Shown: piece after piece, positions 53,572-62,744 of the stretch
How the letters are laid out: each line of letters starts with the position of its first letter
Position numbering within the stretch: position 1 is the first letter of the stretch
Origin: Rhodococcus gordoniae
GTDB taxonomy: Bacteria > Actinomycetota > Actinomycetes > Mycobacteriales > Mycobacteriaceae
Length of the DNA: 64,000 nt
Direction: 5' to 3'
Assembly: GCF_001646655.1 (NCBI RefSeq)
Contig: NZ_LPZN01000011.1
Location: 101,496 to 165,495, forward strand
Notes under the pieces: generated by a model
The model's input: the letters and a program-made list of their open reading frames with translations, nothing else
Databases searched by the model: none
What the model was told of the DNA's origin: nothing
Made by a program: the position numbers and the translations under genes

Positions 53572-53676
53572 GGCAAGAGCGGTAGCGAATGCTCGAGGCA
53601 AGGACTGTTCGGTCGAACCGCACCGCTCGCCCGGAATCCGTGCCCGCACCGCGGTGAACGTCCTACGGTTGTCGGC

Positions 53677-54732
53677 ATGGGTGCGCCCGGCATCGACCAG
53701 TGGGTCCTCCACGTCGACCTCGACCAGTTCATCGCCGCGGTCGAGGTGCTGCGCAACCCGGAGTTGGCGGGCCGACCGGTGGTGGTCGGCGGTCGCGGCG
53801 ACCCCACCGAGCGCGGAGTCGTCTCCACGGCGTCGTACGAGGCGCGCGAGCACGGGGTGGGGTCGGGAATGCCGCTGCGGGTCGCGGCGCGCAAGATCCC
53901 CGACGCGGTCTTCCTGCCCGTCGACGCCGACACCTACAACGAGGTGTCGCAGGTCGTGATGGACACACTCCGTGGGTTCGGCGTGGTCGTCGACGTACTC
54001 GGCTGGGACGAAGCGTTTCTCGGAGTGGAGACCGACGATCCGGAGGCGTTCGCGCAGCGCGTGCAGGCCGCGGTGCTCGACGCGACCGGTCTGCACTGCT
54101 CCATCGGGATCGGCGACAACGTCCTGCGCGCGAAGATCGCAACGGGTTTCGGAAAACCCCGCGGTGTCTTCCGGCTGACGCGCGACAACTGGTTCGCGGT
54201 GATGGGCGAACTCTCGCCCGATTCGCTGTGGGGCATCGGCTCACGCACGGTGAAGAAACTCGACGACATGGGCATCCGCACGGTCCGCGAACTCGCCCGG
54301 GCTTCCGTCGACGAGATGGCGGCGCGGTTCGGGCCCAGGACCGGTCCGTGGCTCGTCGGCCTGGGTGCCGGTGCCGGCTCGACGGAGGTGTCGGCGGAAC
54401 CGTGGGTGGCCCGGTCGCGCAGCCGGGAGACGACCTTCCAGCACAACGTCGGCGACTGGAATGCACTCGCGGAGTGCGTGCGCGATCTCGCGGCGCGGGC
54501 GGTCGACGACGTCCGCGGTGAGGGACGAGCGGGAGTGCGGGTCGCGCTGAAGATCCGCTACGCGCCGTTCGTCACCCACACCGCGAGTGTCGCCCTGCCG
54601 TCGCCCACCACGGATCTCGCAGCCGTCACCGATGCGGCCGTCGGACTGCTCGGCCGCTTCGATCACGACCGCGAGGTTCGCCTCGTCGGCGTGCGGGTGG
54701 AGATGACGCCACCGGAGAAGCAGTCGCGTTAG
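53677..54732 (+). CDS. dinB2: DinB2-type Y-family DNA polymerase
   Basis: A 351-aa protein from the ATG at 53677. The start VLHVDLDQFIAAVE, the block VVSTASYEAREHGVGSGMPL, the catalytic GWDEAFLGVE and the fingerprint CSIGIGDNVLRAKIATGFGK match mycobacterial DinB2 and not canonical DinB1. The residue after DLDQF, which is the sugar steric gate (Phe/Tyr in most, Leu14 in M. smegmatis DinB2), is Ile19 here. Mycobacterial DinB2 readily inserts ribonucleotides, so this enzyme may too. No beta-clamp motif is visible at the C-terminus. A LexA box was not found. Confidence 0.88.
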   Translation: MGAPGIDQWVLHVDLDQFIAAVEVLRNPELAGRPVVVGGRGDPTERGVVSTASYEAREHGVGSGMPLRVAARKIPDAVFLPVDADTYNEVSQVVMDTLRGFGVVVDVLGWDEAFLGVETDDPEAFAQRVQAAVLDATGLHCSIGIGDNVLRAKIATGFGKPRGVFRLTRDNWFAVMGELSPDSLWGIGSRTVKKLDDMGIRTVRELARASVDEMAARFGPRTGPWLVGLGAGAGSTEVSAEPWVARSRSRETTFQHNVGDWNALAECVRDLAARAVDDVRGEGRAGVRVALKIRYAPFVTHTASVALPSPTTDLAAVTDAAVGLLGRFDHDREVRLVGVRVEMTPPEKQSR

Positions 54733-54752
54733 CGGCTGGCACACTGGGGCCG

Positions 54753-56759
54753 GTGCGATCGGTGACCAGGACACGGGGACCTCTTCGACCACCGGAGGCC
54801 GCCGCAGCGGCGGTCTTCGGGACGTTGACGGCTGTGCTGTCGGTCGTCACCGGGCTGATACCCGTCGGTGTCGCCCACGTGCTCGTCGCGCTCCCCGTCG
54901 CTTTCCTCGCCGCCACCGGCCGCCTGCGCGCGATCGTCGCTGCGACGGTCGCCGCAGGTGTCGTGGCGCTCGTGGCCGGTGGGCCGTTCGCCGTCGCCGC
55001 GGTCGTCGTCCTCTCCGGGATCGGAACGCTCGTCGGGTTCGCGCACCGGCGGTGGGGTCACGCGGCGGTGTTCGCGGTGCTGGCCGGATCCGTCCCCGCC
55101 GGGCTGCTGCTCGCGGCCGCCGCCTGCGGTCTGCTGCTGTTGTTCGACCGGACCCGGGTGCTGCTGCTCGAGGCGCTCGAAGCGTCGATGCGCGGCACGA
55201 TCCGGGCGTTCGAGGTGGCCGGTGCGGGGCAGCATTTCGTCGACACCTGGGAACGGACCCTCGAGATCATGGTGCGGCTGTGGTGGGTGTGGATCGGCGG
55301 TGCGGTGCTGGTCGGCACCGTGGGGACCGCGCTGTTGTGCTTCGGGATCTTCCGCGTGGTGGCCCTGCGCAGCACGTGGGCGACCCGGTCGGTCGACTGG
55401 CCCGAGCAGGACCCGACCGCCGACCCGGCTCCGCTTCCCGTCGCACTGCGCCTCGTCGGTTACCGGTATCCGGGAACCGACCGCGACGCCCTCTCGGACA
55501 TCGACCTCACGATCGGGCCGGGGGAGTTCGTCGCGATCGTCGGCGGCAACGGCTCGGGCAAGTCGACGCTCGTACGGTTGCTCGCGGGACTCGAGCCGAC
55601 CGTCGGCCTGATCGACCGGCCCGGATCCGTCGGTCCGGGACGCCCCGGTGGCACGGCCATGATCCTGCAGCATCCCGAGAGCCAGGTGCTCGGCCGCACC
55701 GTCGCCGAGGATCTGCGGTGGGGACTCGAGGACGTCGACGTCGCCGATCTGCTCGCGCGGGTCGGCCTGGCCGGGATGGCGGACCGCGCCACGGAAGATC
55801 TGTCGGGCGGGCAACTGCAGCGGCTGGCGCTGGCGGGCGCACTCGCCCGGCGACCTGCACTGCTCATCGCCGACGAGATCACCGCGATGGTCGACGCCGA
55901 CAGTCGCGTGGAACTGATCCGATTGCTCGCGGACGTCGCGCGGGAGGGCACCGCGGTCGTGCTCGTCACTCATCTCGACGACGAGGCCCGCGCGGCCGAC
56001 CGCATCGTGCACATCGCCGACGGACGCATCGTCCCGAGGATCGCCGCGCCATCGCTGCCGGCACCGGTCGCGGCGACCGCGCCCGCGTTCCCGCAGCCGG
56101 TCCTCGAACTGCGCGACGTCACGCACATCTATGCGGCCGGCACACCCTGGGCACACACCGCGCTGCGCGAGGTGTCGCTGACGATCTGCCGCGGCGAAGG
56201 GGTGCTGGTCGTCGGGGAGAACGGTTCGGGCAAGTCCACGCTCGCGTGGATCGTCGCCGGACTGATGCGCCCCACGCGCGGAACGGCCGTGCTGCACGAC
56301 ACCCCGACGGCCGATCTGCACGGAGAAGTGGGCATGGTCTTCCAGCAGGCACGGCTGCAGTTGCAACGACCGACCGTGGCCCAGGAGATCTCCGAGGTGG
56401 CCGGGCTTCCGCACACCGACCGCGGCTACGTCGCCGCCGTCCTGCACCGGGTGGGTCTGCGTCCCGAACTGATCGACCGGCCGATCGACCGGCTCAGCGG
56501 CGGCGAGATGCGGCGGGTCGCGATCGCCGCCCAACTCGCCCGCACCCCGCGGGTGCTGGTGCTCGACGAACCGCTGGCCGGACTGGACGTGCGGGGCCGC
56601 CGCGAGGTCGTGTCGATCCTCGCCCATCTACGCGCGGTCGAGCACGTCACCGTCGTCGTCATCTCCCACGACCTGCACGGAATGGAAGAGGTGTGTTCGC
56701 GCACCGTGGTGCTCGAGGACGGACGCATCGTGGAGCAGACGGGAGCGGTGATCGCATGA
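54753..56759 (+). CDS. ECF transporter: membrane domain fused to two ATPase domains (Rv2326c-like)
   Basis: A 668-aa protein from the GTG at 54753. Residues about 15-225 hold six or so membrane helices (an S-component-like/DUF2232-type domain). Two ABC ATPases follow: GGNGSGKST with LSGGQLQRLALAGALA, and GENGSGKST with LSGGEMRRVAIAAQLA. The layout matches mycobacterial Rv2326c, whose partner Rv2325c corresponds to the next gene. ECF transporters take up vitamins or metal ions, and the substrate here is unknown. The stop overlaps the EcfT start (ATGA). Confidence 0.88.
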   Translation: MRSVTRTRGPLRPPEAAAAAVFGTLTAVLSVVTGLIPVGVAHVLVALPVAFLAATGRLRAIVAATVAAGVVALVAGGPFAVAAVVVLSGIGTLVGFAHRRWGHAAVFAVLAGSVPAGLLLAAAACGLLLLFDRTRVLLLEALEASMRGTIRAFEVAGAGQHFVDTWERTLEIMVRLWWVWIGGAVLVGTVGTALLCFGIFRVVALRSTWATRSVDWPEQDPTADPAPLPVALRLVGYRYPGTDRDALSDIDLTIGPGEFVAIVGGNGSGKSTLVRLLAGLEPTVGLIDRPGSVGPGRPGGTAMILQHPESQVLGRTVAEDLRWGLEDVDVADLLARVGLAGMADRATEDLSGGQLQRLALAGALARRPALLIADEITAMVDADSRVELIRLLADVAREGTAVVLVTHLDDEARAADRIVHIADGRIVPRIAAPSLPAPVAATAPAFPQPVLELRDVTHIYAAGTPWAHTALREVSLTICRGEGVLVVGENGSGKSTLAWIVAGLMRPTRGTAVLHDTPTADLHGEVGMVFQQARLQLQRPTVAQEISEVAGLPHTDRGYVAAVLHRVGLRPELIDRPIDRLSGGEMRRVAIAAQLARTPRVLVLDEPLAGLDVRGRREVVSILAHLRAVEHVTVVVISHDLHGMEEVCSRTVVLEDGRIVEQTGAVIA

Positions 56760-57505
56760 GTCGCACACGCACGCGCCAGCGACGCCCGATCATCCTGCTG
56801 CGCCCCGTGCCTCGGGAGACACCCCTGCACCGGGTGTGGGCCGGCACGAAGGTCCTGTCGGCAGCGGCGCTGTCGGTGGCGGTGAGCTTCGCTCCGAGCT
56901 GGACCGGGCTCGGCATCCTGCTCGCCGTGCTGGTGGTGGGTCTGCTCGTCGCGCGGATTCCCCGCGGGGTGGTCCCGACGATTCCGTGGTGGGTGTTTGC
57001 GGTCCTCGCCGTCGGCCTGGTCCTCAACGCTGCGGGTGGCGGGCTCACCGCCTACGTTCGGACGATGCTGCTCGGCGTGGGTTTGCTGGTGCTCGCGTCG
57101 CTGGTCGGGTGGACGACGCGACTGTCCGATCTCGTCGACGCCCTGCCGGTGCTGTTCGCCCCGCTGCGACTGCTACGGATGCCCGTCGACGAATGGGTGA
57201 CGGTGTGCGCGCTGGCGCTGCGGATGCTGCCGACCGTCCGCGCCGAGATGCGGGTGCTGTTCGCCGCGCGCAAGGTCCGCGGCCGGCCCGGCATCCGCAC
57301 TCCGGCGGGATGGTGGCAGGAGGTGGCCGACTCCGTCGGCGCGGTGGTGTCGGTATCCATGCGCCAGGTCCGCGATCTCGGCGACGCGCTGGCGGTACGG
57401 GGACCACGATCGGCGACCCGCCCGCCGCTGCGACTGCGGCTCGGGGACGTCCTGACGGTGCTGGTCGTGGCGGGCGCGTGCACGGCGATCACCGTGTGGG
57501 GATGA
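56756..57505 (+). CDS. ECF transporter T component (EcfT)
   Basis: A 249-aa membrane protein from the ATG at 56756. It has membrane helices followed by the coupling helices with small-residue/Arg motifs typical of EcfT (MRVLFAARKVRGRPG; RQVRDLGDALAVRG). It links the fused ATPases to the substrate-binding membrane domain. The gene is convergent with the DedA gene (5 bp apart). Confidence 0.88.
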   Translation: MSRTRTRQRRPIILLRPVPRETPLHRVWAGTKVLSAAALSVAVSFAPSWTGLGILLAVLVVGLLVARIPRGVVPTIPWWVFAVLAVGLVLNAAGGGLTAYVRTMLLGVGLLVLASLVGWTTRLSDLVDALPVLFAPLRLLRMPVDEWVTVCALALRMLPTVRAEMRVLFAARKVRGRPGIRTPAGWWQEVADSVGAVVSVSMRQVRDLGDALAVRGPRSATRPPLRLRLGDVLTVLVVAGACTAITVWG

Positions 57506-57509
57506 CCCG

Positions 57510-58169
57510 TCAGCTGCGGTTGTCCGAAGCGGTGTCCTTCGAACGCGAGCGGATGCGCCGGACGATCCCGTAGCCGAGCACCGCGACGACGACGGCGATC
57601 ACGACGTACTGCAGTGCCGAGGCGTACGGTTCGACGGCGCTCCAGTTCTCGCCGAGCTGATAACCGGCCAGCACGAAGATCGAGTTCCAGATGAGGCTGC
57701 CCGCGGTGGTGAACGCGAGGAACTGCCGGATCGGCATCCGCGTGACACCGGCGGGGATGGAGATGAGGCTCCGGAAGACGGGCACCATCCGGCCGAAGAA
57801 GACGGCCTTGCGTCCGTGCCGCTGGAACCAGGCGGTCGAACGGTCGAGGTCCTCGACATCGACGAGTGGAAGCTTCCGCACGACCGCGCGAATCCTGTCC
57901 TCACCCACCCAACGGCCGATCGAATAGAGACCGAGAGCGCCGAGCACGGAACCGAGGGTCGTCCAGAACAGCGCACCGAACAGGGTGAAACTGCCCAGGC
58001 TCGCGGCGAACCCGGCGAGCGGCAGGATGACCTCGCTGGGGAGCGGCGGAAAGAAGTTCTCGAGAGCGATCGCGATGCCGGCACCGACACCGCCGAGGCG
58101 GTCCATCAACTCGAGTGCCCATCCTGCGAGACCGTCGGTGGGGGCTGACTGTGAATCCGCGACACTCAT
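57510..58169 (-). CDS. DedA-family membrane protein
   Basis: A 219-aa protein from the ATG at 58169. The DedA/SNARE-associated signature is present: ENFFPPLPSEVILPLAGFAA, then FGRMVPVFRSLISIPAGVTR and several membrane helices. DedA proteins move undecaprenyl-phosphate or phospholipids across the membrane and protect against cationic stress. The longer reading upstream overlaps the next start region and is rejected. Confidence 0.9.
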   Translation of the reverse strand: MSVADSQSAPTDGLAGWALELMDRLGGVGAGIAIALENFFPPLPSEVILPLAGFAASLGSFTLFGALFWTTLGSVLGALGLYSIGRWVGEDRIRAVVRKLPLVDVEDLDRSTAWFQRHGRKAVFFGRMVPVFRSLISIPAGVTRMPIRQFLAFTTAGSLIWNSIFVLAGYQLGENWSAVEPYASALQYVVIAVVVAVLGYGIVRRIRSRSKDTASDNRS

Positions 58170-58305
58170 CCACCCGACCCTACCGAGGGGTCGTCGAGGT
58201 TTCCGCTCGTACGGATCGAAACGGCTCCGGTCTGTTCGGCCGGCGAGAAGGACGGCGGTGTATGTCGCTCTCCGCACGGAGGGCCGATCCGGAAGGCGAT
58301 CTCCC

Positions 58306-58443
58306 GTGACGATCGTTGGCGTCGCGGGCAACCCGCAGCCCGCATCCCGCCCCCTCGACGCCGCAGCCCGTCTCGCCGCGGCTGTCGCCGGACGAGAGCC
58401 CGATCACGTTGTGGACGTGGTCACACTCGGTGCGGGACTGCTC
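58306..58443 (+). pseudogene. 5' remnant of an NADPH-dependent FMN reductase gene
   Basis: From the GTG at 58306, with GGAAGG upstream, the frame reads VTIVGVAGNPQPASRPLDAA and about 25 more residues ending near VTLGAGLLA. This matches the N-terminus of MsuE/SsuE-like FMN reductases (flavodoxin fold, GNP-PAS phosphate loop). The similarity stops after about 46 residues, where the convergent MFS gene's end begins (58481). The remaining 130 or so residues of the enzyme are gone, so insertion or deletion removed them. The end coordinate is approximate. Confidence 0.55.
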
Positions 58444-58480
58444 GCGTCCTGTTCGCCGGGCACCGATTCCCCGCGAATTT

Positions 58481-60133
58481 CTAGGGCGGTGGTGTTCCGA
58501 CCGATCGTCGCGGCAGCCGTCCGGTTCCGAACAGCGCCGCGATCGCGAGGAGCGCTGTCACGGCGAACGCGGCGCGCAGTGCTTCGAGTCGCGCATCGGC
58601 GTTGACCGCGACGAGCGCTTCCGTTGTGGAGGGGTCGACATTCGCCTCGTCGAGCGCAGTCCGTAACTGGGTCGTGGACAGGAACGGCACCCCGCCGGCC
58701 AGCTCGGTGGTCGCCTGCTGCTGTACCGAAGGCGGGACGTCGGGGTTGTTCTCGATTCCGGCGACGACCGACGTGGTGAGGGTCGCGATGAGGATCGACC
58801 CGATCAGCGCGGTGCCCAGCGACGCCCCGAGATTGGTTGCGGTGTTCTGCACACCGCCGACTTCGGCGCTCTGGGAATCCGGTACCGACGAAACCGTGAC
58901 CGCGCCGAGCTGGGAAGCCAGCGCCCCCAGACCGAGACCCATCAACAACATGGGTATCGACACCACGGCCGCATCGGCGCCCGGGTCCATACCGGCAACG
59001 AGGATCAGGATCCCCAGGATCATCGAACCCAGACCCATGCGCACCACACGCCGGGGGTCGGCGTGGGGTCGCACTTTCGGGATCACCGTTGCGGCCAGCA
59101 CCAGAGCGACCGACAACGGCAGGATTCGGACACCGGTCTCGACCGCGCTGAGTTCGAGTACGACCGACAGGAAGAGAGGGACGGAGAAGAAGACTCCGGC
59201 CTGCACCGCGAACTGCGCGAAGAACATCGTCAGACCGCCGACGAGCTGGCGGTTGGCGAACAGCCCCGGATCGACCAGCGGGTCGCGGCCCCTGCTGACG
59301 AGAGCGCTCTGCCACCGCATGAATGCATAGAGCACCAGCGAGCCCGCGACGAGAAGCCAGATGACCGGGGACAGACCCAGTACGGCGGGTGCGCCCGGCT
59401 CGGCCCGCACCCAGCCCCATTCGCTCGAACGCAGGACGCCGTAGACGACGGATCCCAGACCGAGTACGGACAGTGCGGATCCCACGAGGTCGAGGTGGAC
59501 GCGGTGAGGGGGAACGTCCTCGATACGGCGCAGCACCAGCAGGATCAGCACCACCAGGACGACCTCGCCGAAGAAGACGTAACGCCACGACGCGAACGTC
59601 GTGACGGCCCCGCCCAGCAACGGACCCACGGCCACGGCCGATGCACCGGCCGCCGCGACCAGACCGTACGCTGCGGAACGCCGCTCGGGAGCGAAGTTGG
59701 CCGCGACGAGCGAGACGATCGCCGGCATGATCAGAGCCGCGCCGATACCTTCGAGCAACGACCACCCCACCAGCAGGACCGCGAGGTTCGGGGCGAGTCC
59801 GGTGGTGAACGAGCCGATGCCGTAGATCACCAGTCCGATACCGAACGCGCGGCGTCGACCGAGGATCGTGCCGACCTTGCCCCCGGTGATCATGAGGGAC
59901 GCCATCACCAGGGTGTAGAGGGTGATCGCGGTCTGGATGCCGGTGATCGTGGTGCCGACGTCCTGTGCGACGGTCGCCATCGACACGTTCATCACCGAGC
60001 TGTCGAGCGTCATCAGGAACTGGCCCGACGCCAGTACTGCGAGCACCAGTGATGAACCCGAGCGGATCTCCGGCTGCGACGACACCTGTCCGTCCTTCGG
60101 CTCAGGTCGCCGGGAGGGGCGGGAAGAATCCAC
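58481..60133 (-). CDS. MFS drug-efflux transporter, DHA2 (EmrB/QacA) type
   Basis: A 550-aa protein with 14 predicted membrane helices from the GTG at 60133 (GTG at 60085 is an alternative). DHA2 motifs: LDSSVMNVSMATVAQD (motif D1), GGKVGTILGRRRAF (motif A), and AVGPLLGGAVTTFASWRYVF (motif C). It should export drugs or toxic metabolites by proton exchange. No regulator is adjacent. Its 3' end meets the FMN-reductase remnant, consistent with arrival by insertion. Confidence 0.9.
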   Translation of the reverse strand: MDSSRPSRRPEPKDGQVSSQPEIRSGSSLVLAVLASGQFLMTLDSSVMNVSMATVAQDVGTTITGIQTAITLYTLVMASLMITGGKVGTILGRRRAFGIGLVIYGIGSFTTGLAPNLAVLLVGWSLLEGIGAALIMPAIVSLVAANFAPERRSAAYGLVAAAGASAVAVGPLLGGAVTTFASWRYVFFGEVVLVVLILLVLRRIEDVPPHRVHLDLVGSALSVLGLGSVVYGVLRSSEWGWVRAEPGAPAVLGLSPVIWLLVAGSLVLYAFMRWQSALVSRGRDPLVDPGLFANRQLVGGLTMFFAQFAVQAGVFFSVPLFLSVVLELSAVETGVRILPLSVALVLAATVIPKVRPHADPRRVVRMGLGSMILGILILVAGMDPGADAAVVSIPMLLMGLGLGALASQLGAVTVSSVPDSQSAEVGGVQNTATNLGASLGTALIGSILIATLTTSVVAGIENNPDVPPSVQQQATTELAGGVPFLSTTQLRTALDEANVDPSTTEALVAVNADARLEALRAAFAVTALLAIAALFGTGRLPRRSVGTPPP

Positions 60134-60175
60134 TGCCGCTACCGACAGGTACCGGCATTCGGCGCGACATCGCTT

Positions 60176-60373
60176 CTACTCTTCGCGTTCGAACGTCACG
60201 AGCATTCCCTCGACGCCACCGGGGCCGATCCGTCCCTTGATGTCGGCGGAGGTGATCGCCTTCAGGCGCCACCCGTCTCGGGCATGATCGTTGAGGATCT
60301 TCTCGAGCTTGCCGCCGGACATCTTCCCACCGAGCATGCCTTCGCGAATCTCGATCACCTTGTACGAGTACAT
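60176..60373 (-). CDS. DUF4177 protein
   Basis: A 65-aa protein from the ATG at 60373. 'MYSYKVIEIREGMLGGKM', 'KILNDHARDGWRLKAITS' and a final 'MLVTFERE' match DUF4177, small beta-alpha proteins of unknown function. It lies 42 bp upstream of the efflux gene on the same strand. Confidence 0.85.
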   Translation of the reverse strand: MYSYKVIEIREGMLGGKMSGGKLEKILNDHARDGWRLKAITSADIKGRIGPGGVEGMLVTFEREE

Positions 60374-60467
60374 CCGTTCAGCTTACGGTCGCCCCGCGAG
60401 AATCTCGTCGAAATCCGACGGCAGTACGTGACACTGGAAGACGACGCTTTCGAGACCGATCGCGAAC

Positions 60468-60510
60468 TTCGGTGTTTCCGACCGCGCTCGGCGACGTCGG
60501 AAACACCGAA
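60468..60510. repeat. Hairpin, family A
   Basis: A perfect 15-bp stem, TTCGGTGTTTCCGAC (60468-60482) and GTCGGAAACACCGAA (60496-60510), with a 13-nt loop. The stem sequence is like those at 27919 and 44177, with compensating changes (TC/CC and GA/GG), so pairing is conserved. It lies between divergent genes. Confidence 0.75.
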
Positions 60511-60574
60511 ATCGTGACAGGACACCGACCGTGCAGAATCGGGGCGGGTATCGGGCCGAGTGCGAAGGGTAGGC

Positions 60575-61360
60575 ATGCTGGACTACGCGCGTTACTGCGG
60601 AGAGATCGTCGAACAGACGGAACTGCTGGTGGACTCACTGACCGGGCAGGACATGACCACACCGGTGCCGTCGTGCCCGGGATGGAACCTCGGTCAGCTC
60701 GCCCGACACATCGGCTACGGGCACCGGTGGGCGGCCGAGGCGGTCCGGGGGAACGGGACGATGCCCCGCACCGACCGCGCGATGCGGGAGTTGGCGGATT
60801 ACGTCGACGAGGATCCGGACGAGGTGATCCCGTGGTTGCGGGAAGGGGCGCACGAGCTCGGGACCGCGCTGCGGGAGATCGGCCCGAACATGCGGGTGTG
60901 GACACCGATCCCGGGTGGCAAGAAAACCCCGGAGTTCTTCGCCCGGCGGTTCACCCACGAGACGGTCGTGCACCGCGCCGACGCTGCGCTTGCGCTGGGT
61001 GTGGAATTCACGGTGGCACACGACCTCGCGGTCGACAGCGTGGACGAGTGGCTCGACCTGGCCGTGGTCACCTGGCCGCGACACGATGCGGAACGGCACC
61101 GTGCGCTGCACGGTCCGGACCGGACACTGCACTTCCATGCGACGGACACGTCGGCGGAGTGGGTCGTGGATCTGACCGGAGAAGAGTTCGTGTGGCGGCA
61201 CGCCCACGAGAAGAGTGCCGTCGCGGTACGCGGACCGCTGACGGAGCTACTGCTGGTGCTCTACCGGCGGCGCGCGGTGGACGCGGCCGACGTGAAGGTC
61301 TTCGGCGACACCGAGTTCCTGGCGACCTGGCTCGACGTCAGTCCCTTCGGCCAGCCGTAG
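60575..61360 (+). CDS. Maleylpyruvate-isomerase-family mycothiol-dependent enzyme
   Basis: A 261-aa protein from the ATG at 60575. The N-terminal DinB-like four-helix domain (PVPSCPGWNLGQLARHIGYG; ARRFTHETVVHRADAA) holds the His residues that bind a metal. The C-terminal mycothiol-isomerase domain follows (VVDLTGEEFVWRHAHEKSAV). Such enzymes use mycothiol for isomerisation or conjugation. The substrate is unknown. Confidence 0.87.
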   Translation: MLDYARYCGEIVEQTELLVDSLTGQDMTTPVPSCPGWNLGQLARHIGYGHRWAAEAVRGNGTMPRTDRAMRELADYVDEDPDEVIPWLREGAHELGTALREIGPNMRVWTPIPGGKKTPEFFARRFTHETVVHRADAALALGVEFTVAHDLAVDSVDEWLDLAVVTWPRHDAERHRALHGPDRTLHFHATDTSAEWVVDLTGEEFVWRHAHEKSAVAVRGPLTELLLVLYRRRAVDAADVKVFGDTEFLATWLDVSPFGQP

Positions 61361-61420
61361 GTCGGAACGCACAGCGGGTGGCCGCACCGCGACGTCGAGG
61401 CACGGCCACCCGCATGCGAA

Positions 61421-61696
61421 TCAGAGCGACAGGCGTGAGGCCGAGTACGCGTGGCGGATCGCGTCGAGTGCGCTGGTGCAGGGAATGTGGGCTTCCTGCA
61501 GCGAGTGGATCACCTCGGCGGTCGGGCCGGACTGCTCGAAGGCGCTGCCGGCGGCGACGGCCCAGGCGACTTCGCCGGGCTCGAATGTCCGAGTGGGCTT
61601 CCATCCTCGCTGGGGTGCGAGCTCGCGCAGAGTGCTCCAGTGCGCGACCTCGTCCGCGTCCGGACGTCCGATGAAAAGTAGGCGGTCGTGTCCCAC
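61421..61696 (-). CDS. Small protein of unknown function
   Basis: A 91-aa product from the GTG at 61696 with GAAGGGG 6-12 nt upstream. 'LLFIGRPDADEVAHWSTLRE' then 'PTRTFEPGEVAWAVAAGSAF' suggest a small alpha/beta protein. I do not recognise the family. Longer readings upstream are basic and shadow-like. The gap to the AraC stop at 61803 shows nothing else. Confidence 0.55.
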   Translation of the reverse strand: MGHDRLLFIGRPDADEVAHWSTLRELAPQRGWKPTRTFEPGEVAWAVAAGSAFEQSGPTAEVIHSLQEAHIPCTSALDAIRHAYSASRLSL

Positions 61697-61802
61697 GATG
61701 AACCCCTTCGTTCTTCGTCGTGCTTCGACAGGTAGGTCGTCCTCCCTGTGTGCTTCGTTACATTTACCTGATCGCGAAGCGTCGTGGGTTCGGGAGGTTC
61801 CA

Positions 61803-62708
61803 CTATGTGGTACGCGCGCCGGGCTCACGGGACCCATCCGAAGAAGGCGGTCGTGTATCGCCGTAGCGAGCAGCGAACGCACCGGGGGTCATGCCCACGA
61901 CCTTCGCGAAATCTCGCACGAAGTGGGGTTGGTCGGCATAACCGAGGACGGCGGCGACCTCCGACAACGAGCCGGGCCTCTCGCGCAGGCGGCCGGCGGC
62001 CTCCTGCAGTCGCCGTCGCTGGATGAGCCACTTCGGGGTCAGGCCGATCCGCCGCTGGACGAGGCGTTGCAGGGCCCGCTCACCGAGATCGAACTCCGCC
62101 CGGATCTGCTCGACGCGCAGGACGTCGGGGTTCTCCTCCACGAACGCCACCAGCCGATTGACGAGTCGTCCTTCCTCGTCGATCGGGAGGTGGGCGCGAA
62201 GCACCTCGTCGAACGCCTCCGTCGCGGAGCGATGCGACTCCGGTGAACGGGGGTCGGATGCCATCGCCTCGCGTACCCGTGTGGTCAGGCGCGTGCCGGG
62301 GTCGCCGAGGACGTCGGTGAGGTCGACGGCCCGGTCGGTGAACGCCGCGAGCGAGGTGCCGGTGAGCAGGGCGCCGGCCGCAGGGCTGAGCATGCACCCG
62401 ACCGCCCAGCCCTCGCCGGTGAGTGTGACGGTCGACAGTCCGTGCTCGACACCGTAGAAGCGCGCGTAATCGTGCCCGACCACCATCTGGCAGACCGGAT
62501 ACCGCAGCACCCGCTGGGGTGCCTCCCGGCCGGGCGGCACCGACCAGACCGGAATCCAGTACCGCTGCACCAGGTCCGTGAGGTCGGGCCCGGCGGGATA
62601 GCGATCGATGGTGTGCGAGGCGTCGTGCGGATCCTTCAGGTGGGCGCGTTCGATGTCGTCGCGACCGCCGAGACGCCGCGCCGCCGGGTCGCCGCCGTCG
62701 GGTTTCAT
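61803..62708 (-). CDS. AraC-family transcriptional regulator
   Basis: A 301-aa protein from the ATG at 62708. The N-terminal sensor (IDRYPAGPDLTDLVQRYWIP; RVLRYPVCQMVVGHDYARF) is of the DUF6597 type found in many actinobacterial AraC proteins. The C-terminal part has the two AraC HTH motifs (IRAEFDLGERALQRLVQRRI; LSEVAAVLGYADQPHFVRDF). It is divergent from the mycothiol-type gene (36 bp between starts) and probably controls it. Confidence 0.87.
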   Translation of the reverse strand: MKPDGGDPAARRLGGRDDIERAHLKDPHDASHTIDRYPAGPDLTDLVQRYWIPVWSVPPGREAPQRVLRYPVCQMVVGHDYARFYGVEHGLSTVTLTGEGWAVGCMLSPAAGALLTGTSLAAFTDRAVDLTDVLGDPGTRLTTRVREAMASDPRSPESHRSATEAFDEVLRAHLPIDEEGRLVNRLVAFVEENPDVLRVEQIRAEFDLGERALQRLVQRRIGLTPKWLIQRRRLQEAAGRLRERPGSLSEVAAVLGYADQPHFVRDFAKVVGMTPGAFAARYGDTRPPSSDGSREPGARTT

Positions 62709-62744
62709 CAATACCTCGCCCTCGGTGGTCGTCAGTATCGAGTC

